DNA of 64,000 bases from Symbiotaphrina buchneri (Eukaryota; Ascomycota; Symbiotaphrinales; Symbiotaphrinaceae): NCBI GenBank assembly GCA_001599915.1, contig BCIG01000013.1, positions 620,001-684,000 of the forward strand. The letters run 5' to 3'. The stretch's first letter is position 1; each line of letters begins with the position of its first letter. Below, one piece after another: positions 36,575 to 48,233 of the stretch. Both the position numbers and the translations under genes were made by a program. The notes below the pieces were generated by a model that was not told the DNA's origin, did no database searches, and saw only the letters and a list, made by a program, of their open reading frames with translations.

Positions 36575-39099
36575 ATGGCTGACATTTCTACGGTCCGGCA
36601 TCGTCACGAGGCCCGTTCTGAGGAGACGGTGCCTGCGGAAAAGTTCGATGACAAGGTCGACGAGTATGCCGATGGCCCTGTGAAGGTATTCATAATCCGA
36701 TGCAGTTGAAGTGATCATTGCTAAGCATTCCACAGGAACCAGCTATCGAAATTGCTGATGGCCAGATCGGTGTCCTCTACGATAAGGCGGTCCAGGAGAT
36801 CCTGCCATACGAAGCGGAGGATTCACCGTTTCCTGAAGTCCGCGCTGCCGTTTCACCACTGGATGATTCTTCCCTTCCGGTGAATACCGTGCGCATGTGG
36901 GTTATTGGAATTATCTTCACGATTGTGAGTATTTCCTCATCACGCCCCTCCTCTCACCTGATTTTACTCATGATTCCACCCTTCGCGGTCCCCATCTAAC
37001 AGATACGCAGATCGGCAGTGGCATCAACCAATTCTTCAACCTCAAGCAACCCAGCGTCACCATCAGCTCCTTAGTTGCACAGTTGGCCGCATATCCCATC
37101 GGTTGCGCATGGGCTAAATTCCTACCCATCGGCATCCTGAACCCCGACCGGCACTTCAACATCAAGGAACACGCTCTCATTACCATCATGGCCAATGTGT
37201 CTTTCGGTTCGGCAGCAGCGACCCAGGTCATCGAAGCCATCGTCAAATTCTACGACATGCCTTCCCAAGGCGGGTTTGAAGTTCTTTTCTGCTTGACGAC
37301 ACAATTGCTAGGCTTCGGTATTGCGGGTTTGTCCCACCGTTGGCTCGTGCTACCGGCCACAATGATCTGGCCAAGCGCGTTGTCCAACACGGCACTCTTC
37401 AACACTCTACACTCCAGAAAGAACGCCATCGCCGATGGATGGAAGATCTCTCGTGCACGTTTCTTTACGTACGTGTTCGTTGGTGGGGCTATCTGGTACT
37501 TTGTGCCCGGGTTTCTGTTCAAGGGTCTTAGCACCTTCTCCTTCATCTGCTGGATAGTGCCGAAAAACGTCGTTGTCAACACGCTTTTTGGTCAAACAAC
37601 CGGCCTAGGCATGAGCCTCCTGACCTTCGACTGGTCACAAGTGGTCTACGCCAATCAAAGTCCTCTTCTGGCTCCTTTCTGGGCTGGATTGAACGTCATG
37701 GGTGGATTCGTCATGTTCTTCTGGATCATCTGCCCGGCCATCTACTATACAAACACCTGGTATTCGGCCTACATGCCGCTCATGAACAGCAATACCTTTG
37801 ACAACATGGGAAATACCTACAACACTTCGAGGATTATGAACGCTGATGGTACTGTGGACACTGCAAAATATCAAGCATACTCGCCGATGTTCCTTCCCGC
37901 TGCGTATGCGCTCACGTACGGTCTTTCTTTTGCAAACTTGACTGGCATCTTTGTCCACGTCGCTCTCTATTACGGCAAGGATATCTGGCTAGGCTGGAAA
38001 GGACAGGGCAAGAAAGATCACCACTCTCGGCTTATGGATGCGTATAAAAGCGTACCATGGTGGTGGTTTGGTGCGATCACCGTTGTCATGCTTGTCCTCA
38101 GCATCATCACAAACGAAGTGTACCACACCAACCTGCCCGTCTGGGCCGTGCTGCTCTCATTCATCCTTCCAGTCATCTATTTCCTGCCCGTGGGCATCAT
38201 CAAAGCCATCACGAACATCAGCACGAACCAACTTAACCTCATCACTGAGTTCATAGGCGGCTACGCCTTCTTGGGCAAGCCCATCGCGAACATGAACTTC
38301 AAGTTTTATGGTTATGTCGCTGTCTCGCAGGGTCTTGAGTTTGTGGCCGATCAGAAACTGGGCCATTACCTGCATATACCGCCGCGAATGGTCTTTTTGG
38401 CCCAGGGTCTCGCAACCGCTCTCGGCGCTATCGTTCAGTGCGGTGTCACCGTCTTCCTTATCACCCACATTGATGGAATCTGCTCCTCAACCCAATCTGG
38501 AGGCTACACCTGCCCGCACGGCCGTGTGACATACTCTAGCAGTCTCATCTGGGGAGCTCTTGGTCCAGGTCGGAGTTATAGCCCTGGTCAGCTTTATGGG
38601 AAGTTGTTGTGGTTCTTCCTTGTCGGACCACTTGCTGTGCTCATTACTTGGGGTCTGAGTCGCAAATGGCAATTCTTCCGCTACGTGAGCTGGCCGGTGA
38701 TATTTGGTGCGATGGGACTTGTGCCGCCGGCGACGGGAGTCAATTTCTCGTCATGGTGGGTGGTAAATGTCATCTTTAACCGGTTCATCAAGCGCCGGAA
38801 GCCAGCGTGGTGGAACAAGTACAGTACGTTCCCCCGCTCACTGCTCCTCTAATTATCCCTGTCCTCAGCCATATATTGAGTACTGACGTTGGCATCCAGA
38901 TTACGTGCTCTCCGCAGCATTGGACTGCGGCGTGGCAGTGTCGACGATCATCATCTTCTTCTGCATCACATTGCCTGGTGGGACATTGAGCTGGTGGGGA
39001 AACACAGTGTATACATTGACGGCGGATGGGAAGGGCACGCCTTGGAAATCGCTGCCGGCGAGAGGATATTTTGGACCGGAGAAGGGGACGTGGCATTAA
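36575..39099 (+). CDS. OPT-family oligopeptide transporter
   Basis: Four exons (introns 36686-36735, 36925-37010, 38824-38899) give 770 residues in frame. An acidic cytosolic N-terminus is followed by VRMWVIGIIFTIIGSGINQF, the usual first helix and NQF motif of the family, then many hydrophobic segments. Family landmarks include YPIGCAWAKFLP, FNIKEHALITIMANVS, and IWGALGPGRSYSPGQLY near the end. The C-terminus has the aromatic W-rich loop LPGGTLSWWGNTVY. OPT carriers are proton-coupled importers of small peptides, glutathione or metal chelates at the plasma membrane. The neighbouring D-amino-acid oxidase, regulator and amidase suggest use of peptides as a nitrogen source. No damage was seen. 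Confidence 0.93.
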
Positions 39100-39486
39100 A
39101 TGGTCTTCATACTACAATTGGAGTCACTTATACGATGATGTAGCGGCGAGAATGTGCGAATTGCTTTCGAGGTTTTGACGTTCAGTGTTAGCGAGTTAGA
39201 TTATCCGTATATTGGCATCACGAAGTATATTCTGATCCTTCTACTGCCAGCATCAAGTCAAGATTGCGACTCAGTTAATATTGATGCGCATAAAGAGCAG
39301 TCATGTGAGCAGATAATGAACTTTCCCCTTTTGACAATGTACAGTATGGAGAAATTCGTTCACACCTGGGAAGCTTTCCCCGCAGGAACCGGCTTTGTCC
39401 GAGGCGCCCGGATCTAGACCGAGCTAGGGCCTACCTTGGTCCTTCACACGCAAGCGGCACCTTTCAACTTCATCAATCATCCATCT
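39100..39486. other. Intergenic region
   Basis: It lies between the transporter and the Zn2Cys6 gene, both rightward. No motif was recognised. Confidence 0.5.
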
Positions 39487-41471
39487 ATGGACCGCATCCC
39501 TGGCGCCAGCAAATTCCGCATCACCAAAGCCCCGTTGCAGAATCCATCCCAAACATTCCGTCGGCATCATGGCCCAAAAGAAAAGCGAGCCGCGACTGCC
39601 TGCGACTTTTGCCACAGACGGAAGAAACGATGCGACCTCTTGTTTCCTTCATGCAGTGGCTGTGTGAGAGCAAAAGTCCAGTGTACCATCTCCGAGCGCG
39701 AGAGAAGAGCCGTCCCACCCAAATATGAACTTGAACCCTTGAAGGACCGCGTTGAATGGCTGGAGCAGCTCGTGCTGAAGGCTACAGGCGTGGATGTTGC
39801 AGGCTTGTCGACCGGCGACTTCTTTGAGAGCCAGGCTCAATGGCATGCGATTCCCAGCTTGGTTGCTGGACTCCCCCATAACAGACAAGCTGCAGATGAT
39901 GCTGTGGAAGGTGTCGAGTCGCGCGATGAAGAGTCGGCGTCAGGACTGCTGGATGTGGGTGCGGTGCTGAGCGATAAGCTGGAGAATCGCCGCGCGGTCG
40001 CTGTTCCTGCGGGACCGTGCGAAGTGGTTTGGGTATCGTCGTTCACCGAGGCCAGTGATATCGCAACAAACTATTTTGAGAGTGTTGGTTATCAGTATCC
40101 TTTCCTGGATCGAAGCAGGTTCACCGAGGATATGCGACAGCTGTATGATGGGGAACCTGCTTCCAGAGAAAGCCACTTCTTTTACCACATCACCATGGCC
40201 ATCAGTCTGTTGATCAAGCCGGCTGATGGAAAGTCATCAGAAGCGTTTTACCAGTCGTGCTATGCCTCTCTTCCAAGTATTTTGCATGCCGAGGACGTGG
40301 TTGCCCTCCGGGCGCTGCTAAGCCTGGCGCTCTATGCGCTCTTCTGCACCTCGGGGCCTAGCATCTGGCATATCCTGGGCATGGCCATGCGTGTTGCGAC
40401 GGCTTTAGGATTACACAAGGCTCAGCAGACAGCCGAAACACCATCTTTGGAAGAATTGACCCGGCATGAGATGGAGAAGCGGGCATTCTGGTCGCTGTAT
40501 GCACTTGACCGACTCATTGCCGTTACGCTCGGCAGGCCTCTGCGTATCGCTGATGAGGACGTGGTGGTTTCCCTTCCGGGCGAATATAACGATGACTGGG
40601 AGCTGGCTCCTGGAGAATGTTCGATGAGTATTCCAATCCACGTCATCAAGTTACGAAAGATCTTTTCACAAATCTACATCACTCGTACGCGCCATTCCCT
40701 CCAATTTGTTACCATCTAACTCCTCCACCAGTCTACCGTACACCTTCCTCCCCACCCTCCCCCAACAGAACGTCTCAGATACTAGCGGCCTTCCGCGCTT
40801 CACTCGATACCTGGCGGACCTCGGCTCCTCTTCTGCCCTCCGCGCTACACTATAGCACGGCCTACTTCGACTACCTCTACTACACGACCCTCATTTTACT
40901 CTACCGACCATCTCCACACAATCCCACGCCCTCCAGCGCCGCCATCGTCGCCTGTGGGGACAGCGCCATCCAGGTCATATGCAACTACTACGACAGCTAT
41001 GTGCTTGGTGAAATCAAATGGATCTGGCTAACTCTGGCCCAGCTATACGCCGCTGGTCTTACGCTGCTGTGGTGTGTGCAGCAAAATGCGCGTCGTCGTA
41101 CAGCCGGTTATGCTAGGAGCGATACAAGCCAGCCTTGGCGCGTTGAAGAGGGCACAGTGCGATATGGAGTTGAGGCTGTGGGAGTTCTGTTGGATGAATT
41201 CCGGCGGAGAAGGAAGGAGGTGGGTAGATTGGCTACGTTTTTCGAAAGCCAGAAGGAAGCCGTTATGGGGGCTATGACTGATAGAGAAGGATCGGACCAC
41301 GCCTTTGGGCAGGATGAGGAAGAAAGCCAGGAGCAGATTGCCCATGACCGAGAAGCTGCGCAGATGAACGCGGCTGAGCCGGAGGTCCTACCTGGTGTTT
41401 GGGAAGAGCTTGTGGACTGGTTCGGCGGAGACTTGGGCGACGTATATGCGCTGACCACGGCTTGGTTCTAA
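39487..41471 (+). CDS. Zn2Cys6 transcription factor
   Basis: Two exons with intron 40685-40731 (CTAAC branch) give 645 residues. The binuclear zinc cluster C-x2-C-x6-C-x6-C-x2-C-x6-C occupies residues 39-66, followed by a basic linker and a short coiled-coil (LEPLKDRVEWLEQLV). The middle homology region of fungal regulators is clear around residues 200-400 (SVGYQYPFLDR, MAMRVATALGLHK, KRAFWSLYALDRLIAVTLGR). The C-terminal part contains the usual helices (YFDYLYYTTLILLYRPSP) and an acidic Glu/Asp-rich stretch that may be the activation region. The ATG at 39487 precedes the finger by a typical distance. It lies between the oligopeptide transporter and amidase genes and may regulate them, an inference from position only. 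Confidence 0.92.
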
Positions 41472-41570
41472 AAGAATCACGGGACAAACGACGAGACCAT
41501 GCTGATTATGCTCGCGCGGTCTGCAGCTCTACTTGGCGAGGCACAACCCAGAGTCTACGCAAGACCTCTT

Positions 41571-43546
41571 TCAAGCCCCTCCATACAAGATCGGTACGTT
41601 CTTCGCCAGGTACTCATAAAACAACGGCCTCGGACGACGCCTTCCCAACCCCAGCATCAAGTCCTCGACCGCGCTCGCAGCCCTGACAAGGACTTCCTCG
41701 CTCCATGCCGACCCCATAAACATCATTCCTGACGGGAGACCATCCGCATGTAACGCCGCCGGGAGGGTGATGGTCGGGTACCCAGCCTGGGCAGCGACTT
41801 CGTACGCCTGGGCCACATAAGTCGGCACTAGGAGCACGTCGACGGGGTTGCCGCCATTACGGAGAGCGGCGTCGAGCCCGTTGTCGCTCGATTGATACTT
41901 GCAAAAGGCGAGGGCTTGCCAATAGGTGTCGTCCATGATCCCTCCCCAGGCGAGGCTTGCGAGGAAGCCATCCTGGCCGCTGGCGAAGGCAGGGTGTGTG
42001 CCTGGGATGCCGCCTTCGGAGCCGGTGTTTTGGTTGTTGTAGCTGGGGCAAATGGGTAAGTACGTCTTATACGAGAAACGGAAGGAGAAGGAAGAGGACA
42101 CATACTTGACGATATCTTCGAGCGAGCGGATGTTGGTGTTGTCTAGCTCGGCAAGATAGTCACGGATGTTGTTATAAAAGTCCACTTTCACGACGGTGTA
42201 CTCGGATTCATTGGGATAGCCCCTAGTGGAGCCGAAATCCCTAGAGGTCAACCATCAGCGGCTCCGTCATCATTGAAGAGCTTCTCGGACAAGGATGGGT
42301 ACCAGTTCCATCCGGTTGGATCCACCAAGAGAGGCGCACTGGGCAGCTCGGTGCCGTTCACAATGGTCGCGCCTGCCGACTCTAGGATATCAAGACACTC
42401 GAGAAGCTGCGGCAAAAGGTAGTCGTCATCCAGATACTGCCAGAAGGACGTCCACGGAAGGCCAAATCTCACTCCATTGAGGGCGTCCTTGCCAGCGAGG
42501 AACTGGCTATACCCAGCAGCCGGGGTATGTTCAACCTGCGCCAATGTATAATTGTCCCTCTCATCCGGACCATACATGGCATCGAGCGCATACACTGCAT
42601 CCTTCACCATTCGCGCAAACGTTCCCACGCTGTCCTGATGCAGACTTTCTGGCACCACGCCGGCCCTGCTCGTCAATCCTACCGTGGGTTTGAACCCCAC
42701 CACGGCATTCCTCTCAGCCGGCATGTTGATGCTCCCATCTGTCTCGGTTCCCAACGCGAACATGATCTCATTAGCAGCCACTGCCGCCGCCGGCCCACTG
42801 CTGCTGCCGCCAGGATTCAGCGTGAGGTTATACGGGTCCCGCGACTGGCCGCCGCGGCCGGAGTAGCCGTCGCTAAAGTTGTTGGAGCGCATGCTTGCCC
42901 ATTCGCTGAGGCCGGCGTGAGCGACGAGTACAGCGCCAGCGGCGCGCAGCTTCGAGAGCACGAAGGCATCCCGAGGTACGCGTGAGCCGAGTAGTGCGAG
43001 GGAGCCGGCAGTTGTTTCCATGCGGTCCGCACTGCCAATGTTGTCTTTGATCACAAATGGGATGCCGTGCAGGTTTGAGCGCACCGTGCCATTGGCGCGC
43101 TCCTCATCCATGACGCCGGCGATGGTCATGACATCTGGGTTTAGCTGGAGGATTGCACTTTTGAGCATGGGTTAGATTTGTTCCAGCTTGCGAACGAGGC
43201 GTTTCACGAACTTGAGATATGGTTCGATCTGGTACATGCGGTTCAAATAGCAAGACACCAAATCTACACTCGTCAACGATCCGTTTTTCATGTAGGCCTG
43301 CAATTGATCGATGGTTGCCTCCTCCAAAGTGATACCCTTGCATAGCGGCATCGGAAATGGCTGGTAGCCAAGGTCGGAGGAATTGGTGGCCAGTTTGGGG
43401 ATGTTGTATGGATACGGCTCTGTAAGCAACTGCCATGAGATATTTGCATTTGCAGACGCATCGCGAGGTATGATCTGGTCAGCGGCCGTGCTGGGAAGAA
43501 GTAGGCTCACAGCCACGCTGATAACAGCCATGCGGGTTGTTGTCAT
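41571..43546 (-). CDS. Secreted amidase (amidase signature family)
   Basis: Four exons (introns 43158-43211, 42241-42290, 42043-42105) add up to 602 residues in frame. An N-terminal signal peptide (MAVISVAVSLLLPSTAAD) implies secretion, and many Asn-x-Ser/Thr sites fit that. The catalytic Ser-cisSer-Lys set is visible: Lys in FVIKDNIG, and the Gly/Ser-rich signature NPGGSSSGPAAAVAANE. PAFASGQDGFLASL and AGYPTITLPAA are further family blocks. The 42241-42290 intron has a weak GTCCGA donor but a good CTCTAG acceptor, and it is the only splice that joins the two conserved frames. The enzyme hydrolyses amide bonds; substrate unknown. Together with the DAO and peptide carrier it could release ammonium from external amides. 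Confidence 0.9.
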
Positions 43547-44219
43547 TTTATCGGCATATGGAGGGTTTCTGAAGGAAATCGGGAGGGAGGAAGGATCTAA
43601 GGAGTCTGGGCGCCACGGGGCCACCTCGTCGCAATAATACCGATGCGGGGTTAATTGTGATTCCTTATCGCGATGATTGCCGGCGCAAGAAAAGCGCCGG
43701 AGTGCAGGCTAGTTCTGATAGATCTTTTAGCACAGGAGGCCATGGATGATCGCTTTCAACTCACGTAGCTGGCTTTCCATATCATCTCAGGTGGGAGCCC
43801 AACAAAGCAGAAGGTGAGACCAAGACGTCATGGAGGGTAGCACAAATTGCTGAGGAAAGTACGGTGTGACTGAGACGCGGATACCTGCTTCCTCGGATCC
43901 CTCCGGCCACCTCCTGATCACCGAAGCGGTCTGTTTTCTCATTATCATCGAATCCTAACTTGCCGTTAGCAAAGATTTAAACCTTGGATGTTGGAGAAGA
44001 ATCTTGGATATTGACCTTAAGCGTGAACCTAATATATTAATAATTCTTTGTCCCCGCCCAACAGTTTTCACTCGTTTTTGCACTTCCGATTACGGAGATC
44101 GGGTTCGGGGACACGGGGCTTGGCGACAAGTCGCGGCCACTCACCGATTGCCGCACTTCCCTCCTCCACTCAACCGACTCGAATTTCCCACAACACTCAA
44201 GGCACAAGATCCAGGAATA
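43547..44219. other. Intergenic between divergent amidase and metal-binding gene
   Basis: A 670-bp divergent promoter region with nothing specific recognised. Confidence 0.5.
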
Positions 44220-45908
44220 ATGCGTGCTTCCGGCGCTTTTGAAGAGGCTTCCCCGTCGCGGAGATCCACGACTCACTCGCCTGTCCGTGATAACAAGGAC
44301 AACTGCTGTCGCGACGGCTTCACCCCAGCTGATAGCCATGATTGCTGCAGCGGCAATGGAGATATTTCGCGGGCTGTTGTTTCCGCCTTGGAGGCCACCG
44401 GTACTGATGGAAACAGCGACATGATCCGAGGCAATGTCTGTCGGCCCGCCGCGACTTCCGCCGCCACGAACTGCTGCAGCACTGAAAAGGAGGATCGTCG
44501 AAGCGCCACACCTCCCAAATTAGTGGAGGCAGATCGCGACTGTCGCGGCCAGAGGGGGCCGCTGGACGACTGCTGCGGGGCTGATGAAACTATGCCAAGC
44601 GGTTGCCCAGATCCTCGCTGCCAAAACACGGCTGTTGAAAGGGACAACGGTGCTTGCGATCATGATATCATCATTCCTGAAGCCAGCAGGAACTGTTGCT
44701 CTACAGCAGAAGCACTTCAACTTGCAGGTACAGCCATGCCAGCCTGCTCGCTTTGCGAGGGGAAATCTACTCCATGCTGCGATGTTGGCTGTATTGAAAA
44801 CCTTGCGCTGAGGAAGTGCGAAGATGAAAAGAAACGCCAATCAGACAAGATGCCTCAAGGTTTGTTACATTCGAGTAGGCAGACAGGCGCCGGCTAACCG
44901 TCCACAGCTTCCGTAAAGTCAAGTTCAGGCTTCGAATGTGAGGGAGTCCAGGAAGGAAGACCATGTGGTTATCACACGCGCACTACCCGTGAGACTTACA
45001 CTGCTACTCTAGAAGCAATCGGGTGCATATGTCGTGCTCTGTTGGCTCTCGGACAGCAGTCATGCTGCGAGCTTCGGGGTCTCTCTTCTGTCGAAAGGAA
45101 GCGCTGCTCCAAACGCCGCTCTTATCAGGCTCTACTGCGGACGTCCCTGGATTCGTGTTGCGCTACAGGTGCAGTCAAGGATCCCTTCACCAGAGACAAG
45201 CGACCACGTTCTAGGAAGTGCTGCCAAAACTCATCTTTGAACATTAAGGGTGACGCTGGCTTAGAGGGATGTTACGGTGCGCCCAAGATTATCGACAATT
45301 CAGACACATACGGAACCCCAAATTGCCATATAGCAAAGGACGAGGTGACGATTGGACAGTTGAAAAGGCCTCTCGCTGGAATATCAGACACTACGGATCT
45401 TGAGAAAGGACTTTCAGAAGACGAGCATGTCGTTCTTAGCGTCTCCGGCATGACCTGCACCGGATGTGAGACAAAGCTGAAGAGAACTCTCGGAACGATC
45501 GAGGCAGTCAAGAACCTCAAAACAAGCTTGGTCCTTTCCCGAGCCGAGTTTGATATAGATCTCAGGGCTGGGTCTGTGGCAGATATCGTGACGCACTTGG
45601 AAAGAACTACAGAGTTCAAGTGTGAGAGAATCGTGAAAGGGGGCTCGAATATTGATGTCATTCCACTTGGGGATCCAGCCGACTTTATCAAACAAGGATG
45701 GCCTCATGGTGTGACAGAGATGACGGCGGGAACGTCGGGGGAATCGGAAACGTCAACTAGCGGCAAATTATGTGTACTTAGAGAGTCATGGCGGCACGCT
45801 CTTACTGCTCGAACCCCTTCGCTCCAGAGCCAACTTGCACCCTTTCATGGTGTCAATGGGTTCTTATTCGCTTTCCGAGGCTTCGACACAACGAATTCTC
45901 AATTATAA
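44220..45908 (+). CDS. N-terminal metal-binding part of a Pca1-like P1B ATPase, without pump body
   Basis: Two exons around intron 44860-44907 (CTAAC branch) give 546 residues in frame. The front half is rich in paired cysteines (DNCCRD, HDCCSG, TNCCST, DDCCGA, RNCCST, TPCCDVGC). A conserved block CICRALLALGQQSCCEL and further CC pairs follow. Then comes a heavy-metal-associated domain with SVSGMTCTGCETKLKRTLG near residues 375-393. The sequence reaches IPLGDPADFIKQGWPHGVTEMT, which in fungal Pca1/Crp1-type cadmium or copper ATPases leads into the second metal domain and the transmembrane pump. Here it turns into unrelated sequence and ends. No P-type helices, TGE, DKTG or hinge motifs are present downstream, where an MFS gene begins 207 bp later. 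It is either a truncated relic or a free metal-binding protein. Confidence 0.75.
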
Positions 45909-46114
45909 TTAATGAATGCGGGCGCATTATGGGTGCACCAATGCTCGGGAATCATGTGACCGGCCCCGGCGACGACCGGCCATCTCGGGCCTTCGGCGCC
46001 GACGTTGCTTAAGATGTCGCCGACAGACCCACTTCGTGCACCACTGGAAGATAATAAGGTGTGAGACTGTCTCCCCAGAGAACGCTGTGTTCTCCTCAAC
46101 GTCGATTTTGCTCA

Positions 46115-47987
46115 ATGGATCGTGATGTCGAGTCTTCATTCGGCTCGTCGGAACACACCCAAGTGGACAACGATATCCGCCCGGCGGAGATCTACGACGC
46201 CGTCACGGGCGCTGAAAATGTCTTGAAAAAGACTCCCACTGTTGCTAGCCGGCAGGTTGCAGAGAGTGCTGGGCCCATCCTCGTGCATTTCAAAAAAAAT
46301 GATCCTGAGAATCCCTACAACTGGTCTCTGGTACGTCTAAACATCCTTCACACGGCACGCCCACCACGATCACTAACGGTCCCTCCAGAAAACACGACTC
46401 TTCACCGTCGTCATCGGCGCCCTTCTAATGACCGACAGCGGGATCTTCACCGCACTACCCAGCAACGAGCAGGCCGAGCTCGGCGCCTACTTCCATCTCA
46501 CCTCCTCGCTGCAACTCGTGCTTCCACAAACACTCTACCAAGTCGGCTACATCCCCGCGCCGCTCTTCTTGGGGCCCCTGAGCGAGTCCTATGGTCGGCG
46601 GCCGGTGGTGCTCTGCGCGTTCTTCATCTTCACATTGGCGACGCTGGGATGCTGTCTGGCAAAGAGCTGGTCGCTGTTCTTGGTACTCCGCTTGATCTGT
46701 GGATTGGCGGCCTCGGCTCCGATTACCGTTACGGGAGGCGTCTTTGCGGATGTTTTTGCGGATCCGGAGGCGCGAGGCAGGGCGGTTAATGTTCTCATGT
46801 CGGTAAGTCTTCCAATGAGCACGGAAATGGAGCATAGTTGACCGACAAGAAAGGCGACTACTTTTGGACCGCTCTCGGGGCCGATCATTTCCGGATGGCT
46901 TTCCCGATACGGGTGGCGGTGGCCTTTCTGGGTGGGATTCATCTTGGTGGGTCTAACATGGGGACTCCTCATATTCCAGAAAGGTGTGTTTAATCTGCAA
47001 CGGCTCCTTTGGTTCTAATATCCTGACCTGACATGAAGAAACCTTCGGTCCAATCATCCTCAAGCGCCGAGCCCAGAAGCTTCGAAAAGAGACTGGAAAA
47101 CCATACTACGCCACAATCGAGCTTGAATCCCGCAGCCTCCGGGAAATGCTGACCGTCACGCTCACACGGCCGGTTCGCATGTTCCTATTCGAACCGATTT
47201 GCCTTTTCAGCTGCTTGTACCTGGTGCTCCTCTACTCGCTCTATTTCCTGTTCTTCGAAACCTATCCCATCATCTTCGAAGGTACGTCCACCCCTCCCCT
47301 CCCCGCTAGTCCCACCAACATTACTGACTCTCGTCTCGGGCAGGCATCTACGGCTTCTCCAACAGCATCACCAGCCTAATGTTCCTGCCCGTCGGCGTCG
47401 GGTGCATGATCGCCTGCGGCGCCGCCGTGTACTGGGACATCTACCTACGCAACGCCAAACGCTGCGCCCGCTCATGGTCTTTCGACGAAGAATACCAGCG
47501 TCTACCAATGGCCTGCATCGGCGGGCCGCCACTAGTCATCGGGCTGTTCTGGCTCGCGTGGACCGCGCGCGGCAGCGTATCCTGGGTTGTGCCCTTCCTC
47601 TCGGGCCTGCCCTTCGGCTTCGGGTACCAGATCGTGTTCATCGCGCTGATCAACTACCTGACGGACGCGTACGGGGTGTTCAGCGCGAGCGCGATGGCGG
47701 CGTCGGGCGCGAGTAGGAGTGTGGTGGGCTCGGTGCTGCCCCTGGCGGCGACGCCGATGTATGCGACGCTGGGTGTGGCGTGGGCCACGAGCTTACTCGG
47801 CTTTGTGAGTCTGGCCATGATGGCGATTCCGTTCGTGTTTATTCGGTATGGTGAGAGGTTGAGGGCCAGAAGCCCGTTTTGTCAGCATTTGTTGAAGCTC
47901 AAGATGCAGGAAGATGAAAGGAATGTAAGCCCCGCGGGAAGTGGAGTGCTGGATTCGGAAATGAAGCAGAATGGCGGACTGGCGTGA
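46115..47987 (+). CDS. MFS transporter, DHA1 (multidrug-like) family
   Basis: Five exons (introns 46331-46388, 46803-46853, 46984-47038, 47282-47343) sum to 548 residues in frame. A polar N-terminus ends in the NDPENPYNWSL motif typical of fungal DHA1 carriers. It is followed by about 12 membrane segments, MFS motif A (LGPLSESYGRRPVV), the antiporter-type motif region (FGPLSGPIISGWLSRYGWRW), a central cytosolic loop with KLRKETGKPYY, and PFGFGYQIVFIALINYLTDAY in the second half. Such proteins export polyamines, drugs or metabolites by proton antiport. It follows the truncated metal ATPase gene at 207 bp on the same strand, but functional linkage is not shown. Confidence 0.92.
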
Positions 47988-48233
47988 ATTAGCATAGTGT
48001 GCCGTGGCGTTGGGTTGGAGCCTTTGGGAGCAACGTTATTGACGTGCATTAAAAGCATGGCATTTTTTTCTCCTGCATCACTCAGCCAACTGAGCAATGA
48101 AGTCAAGGGGAGCTTCTTGCCTCCAAAAGCAAGGCTCATCGAGATCAGTGGCTGATTCTCTGATATCATAGAAAATACATCAAGATATACAGTGCAAGAG
48201 GCAGGTTTCATGTTTCAATGCCCACCTAGATGC

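Noticed and set aside
42241-42290. Apparent frameshift in the amidase gene
   Set aside because: A 50-nt GT-AG intron with correct phase joins both conserved frames, and the total length is a multiple of three.
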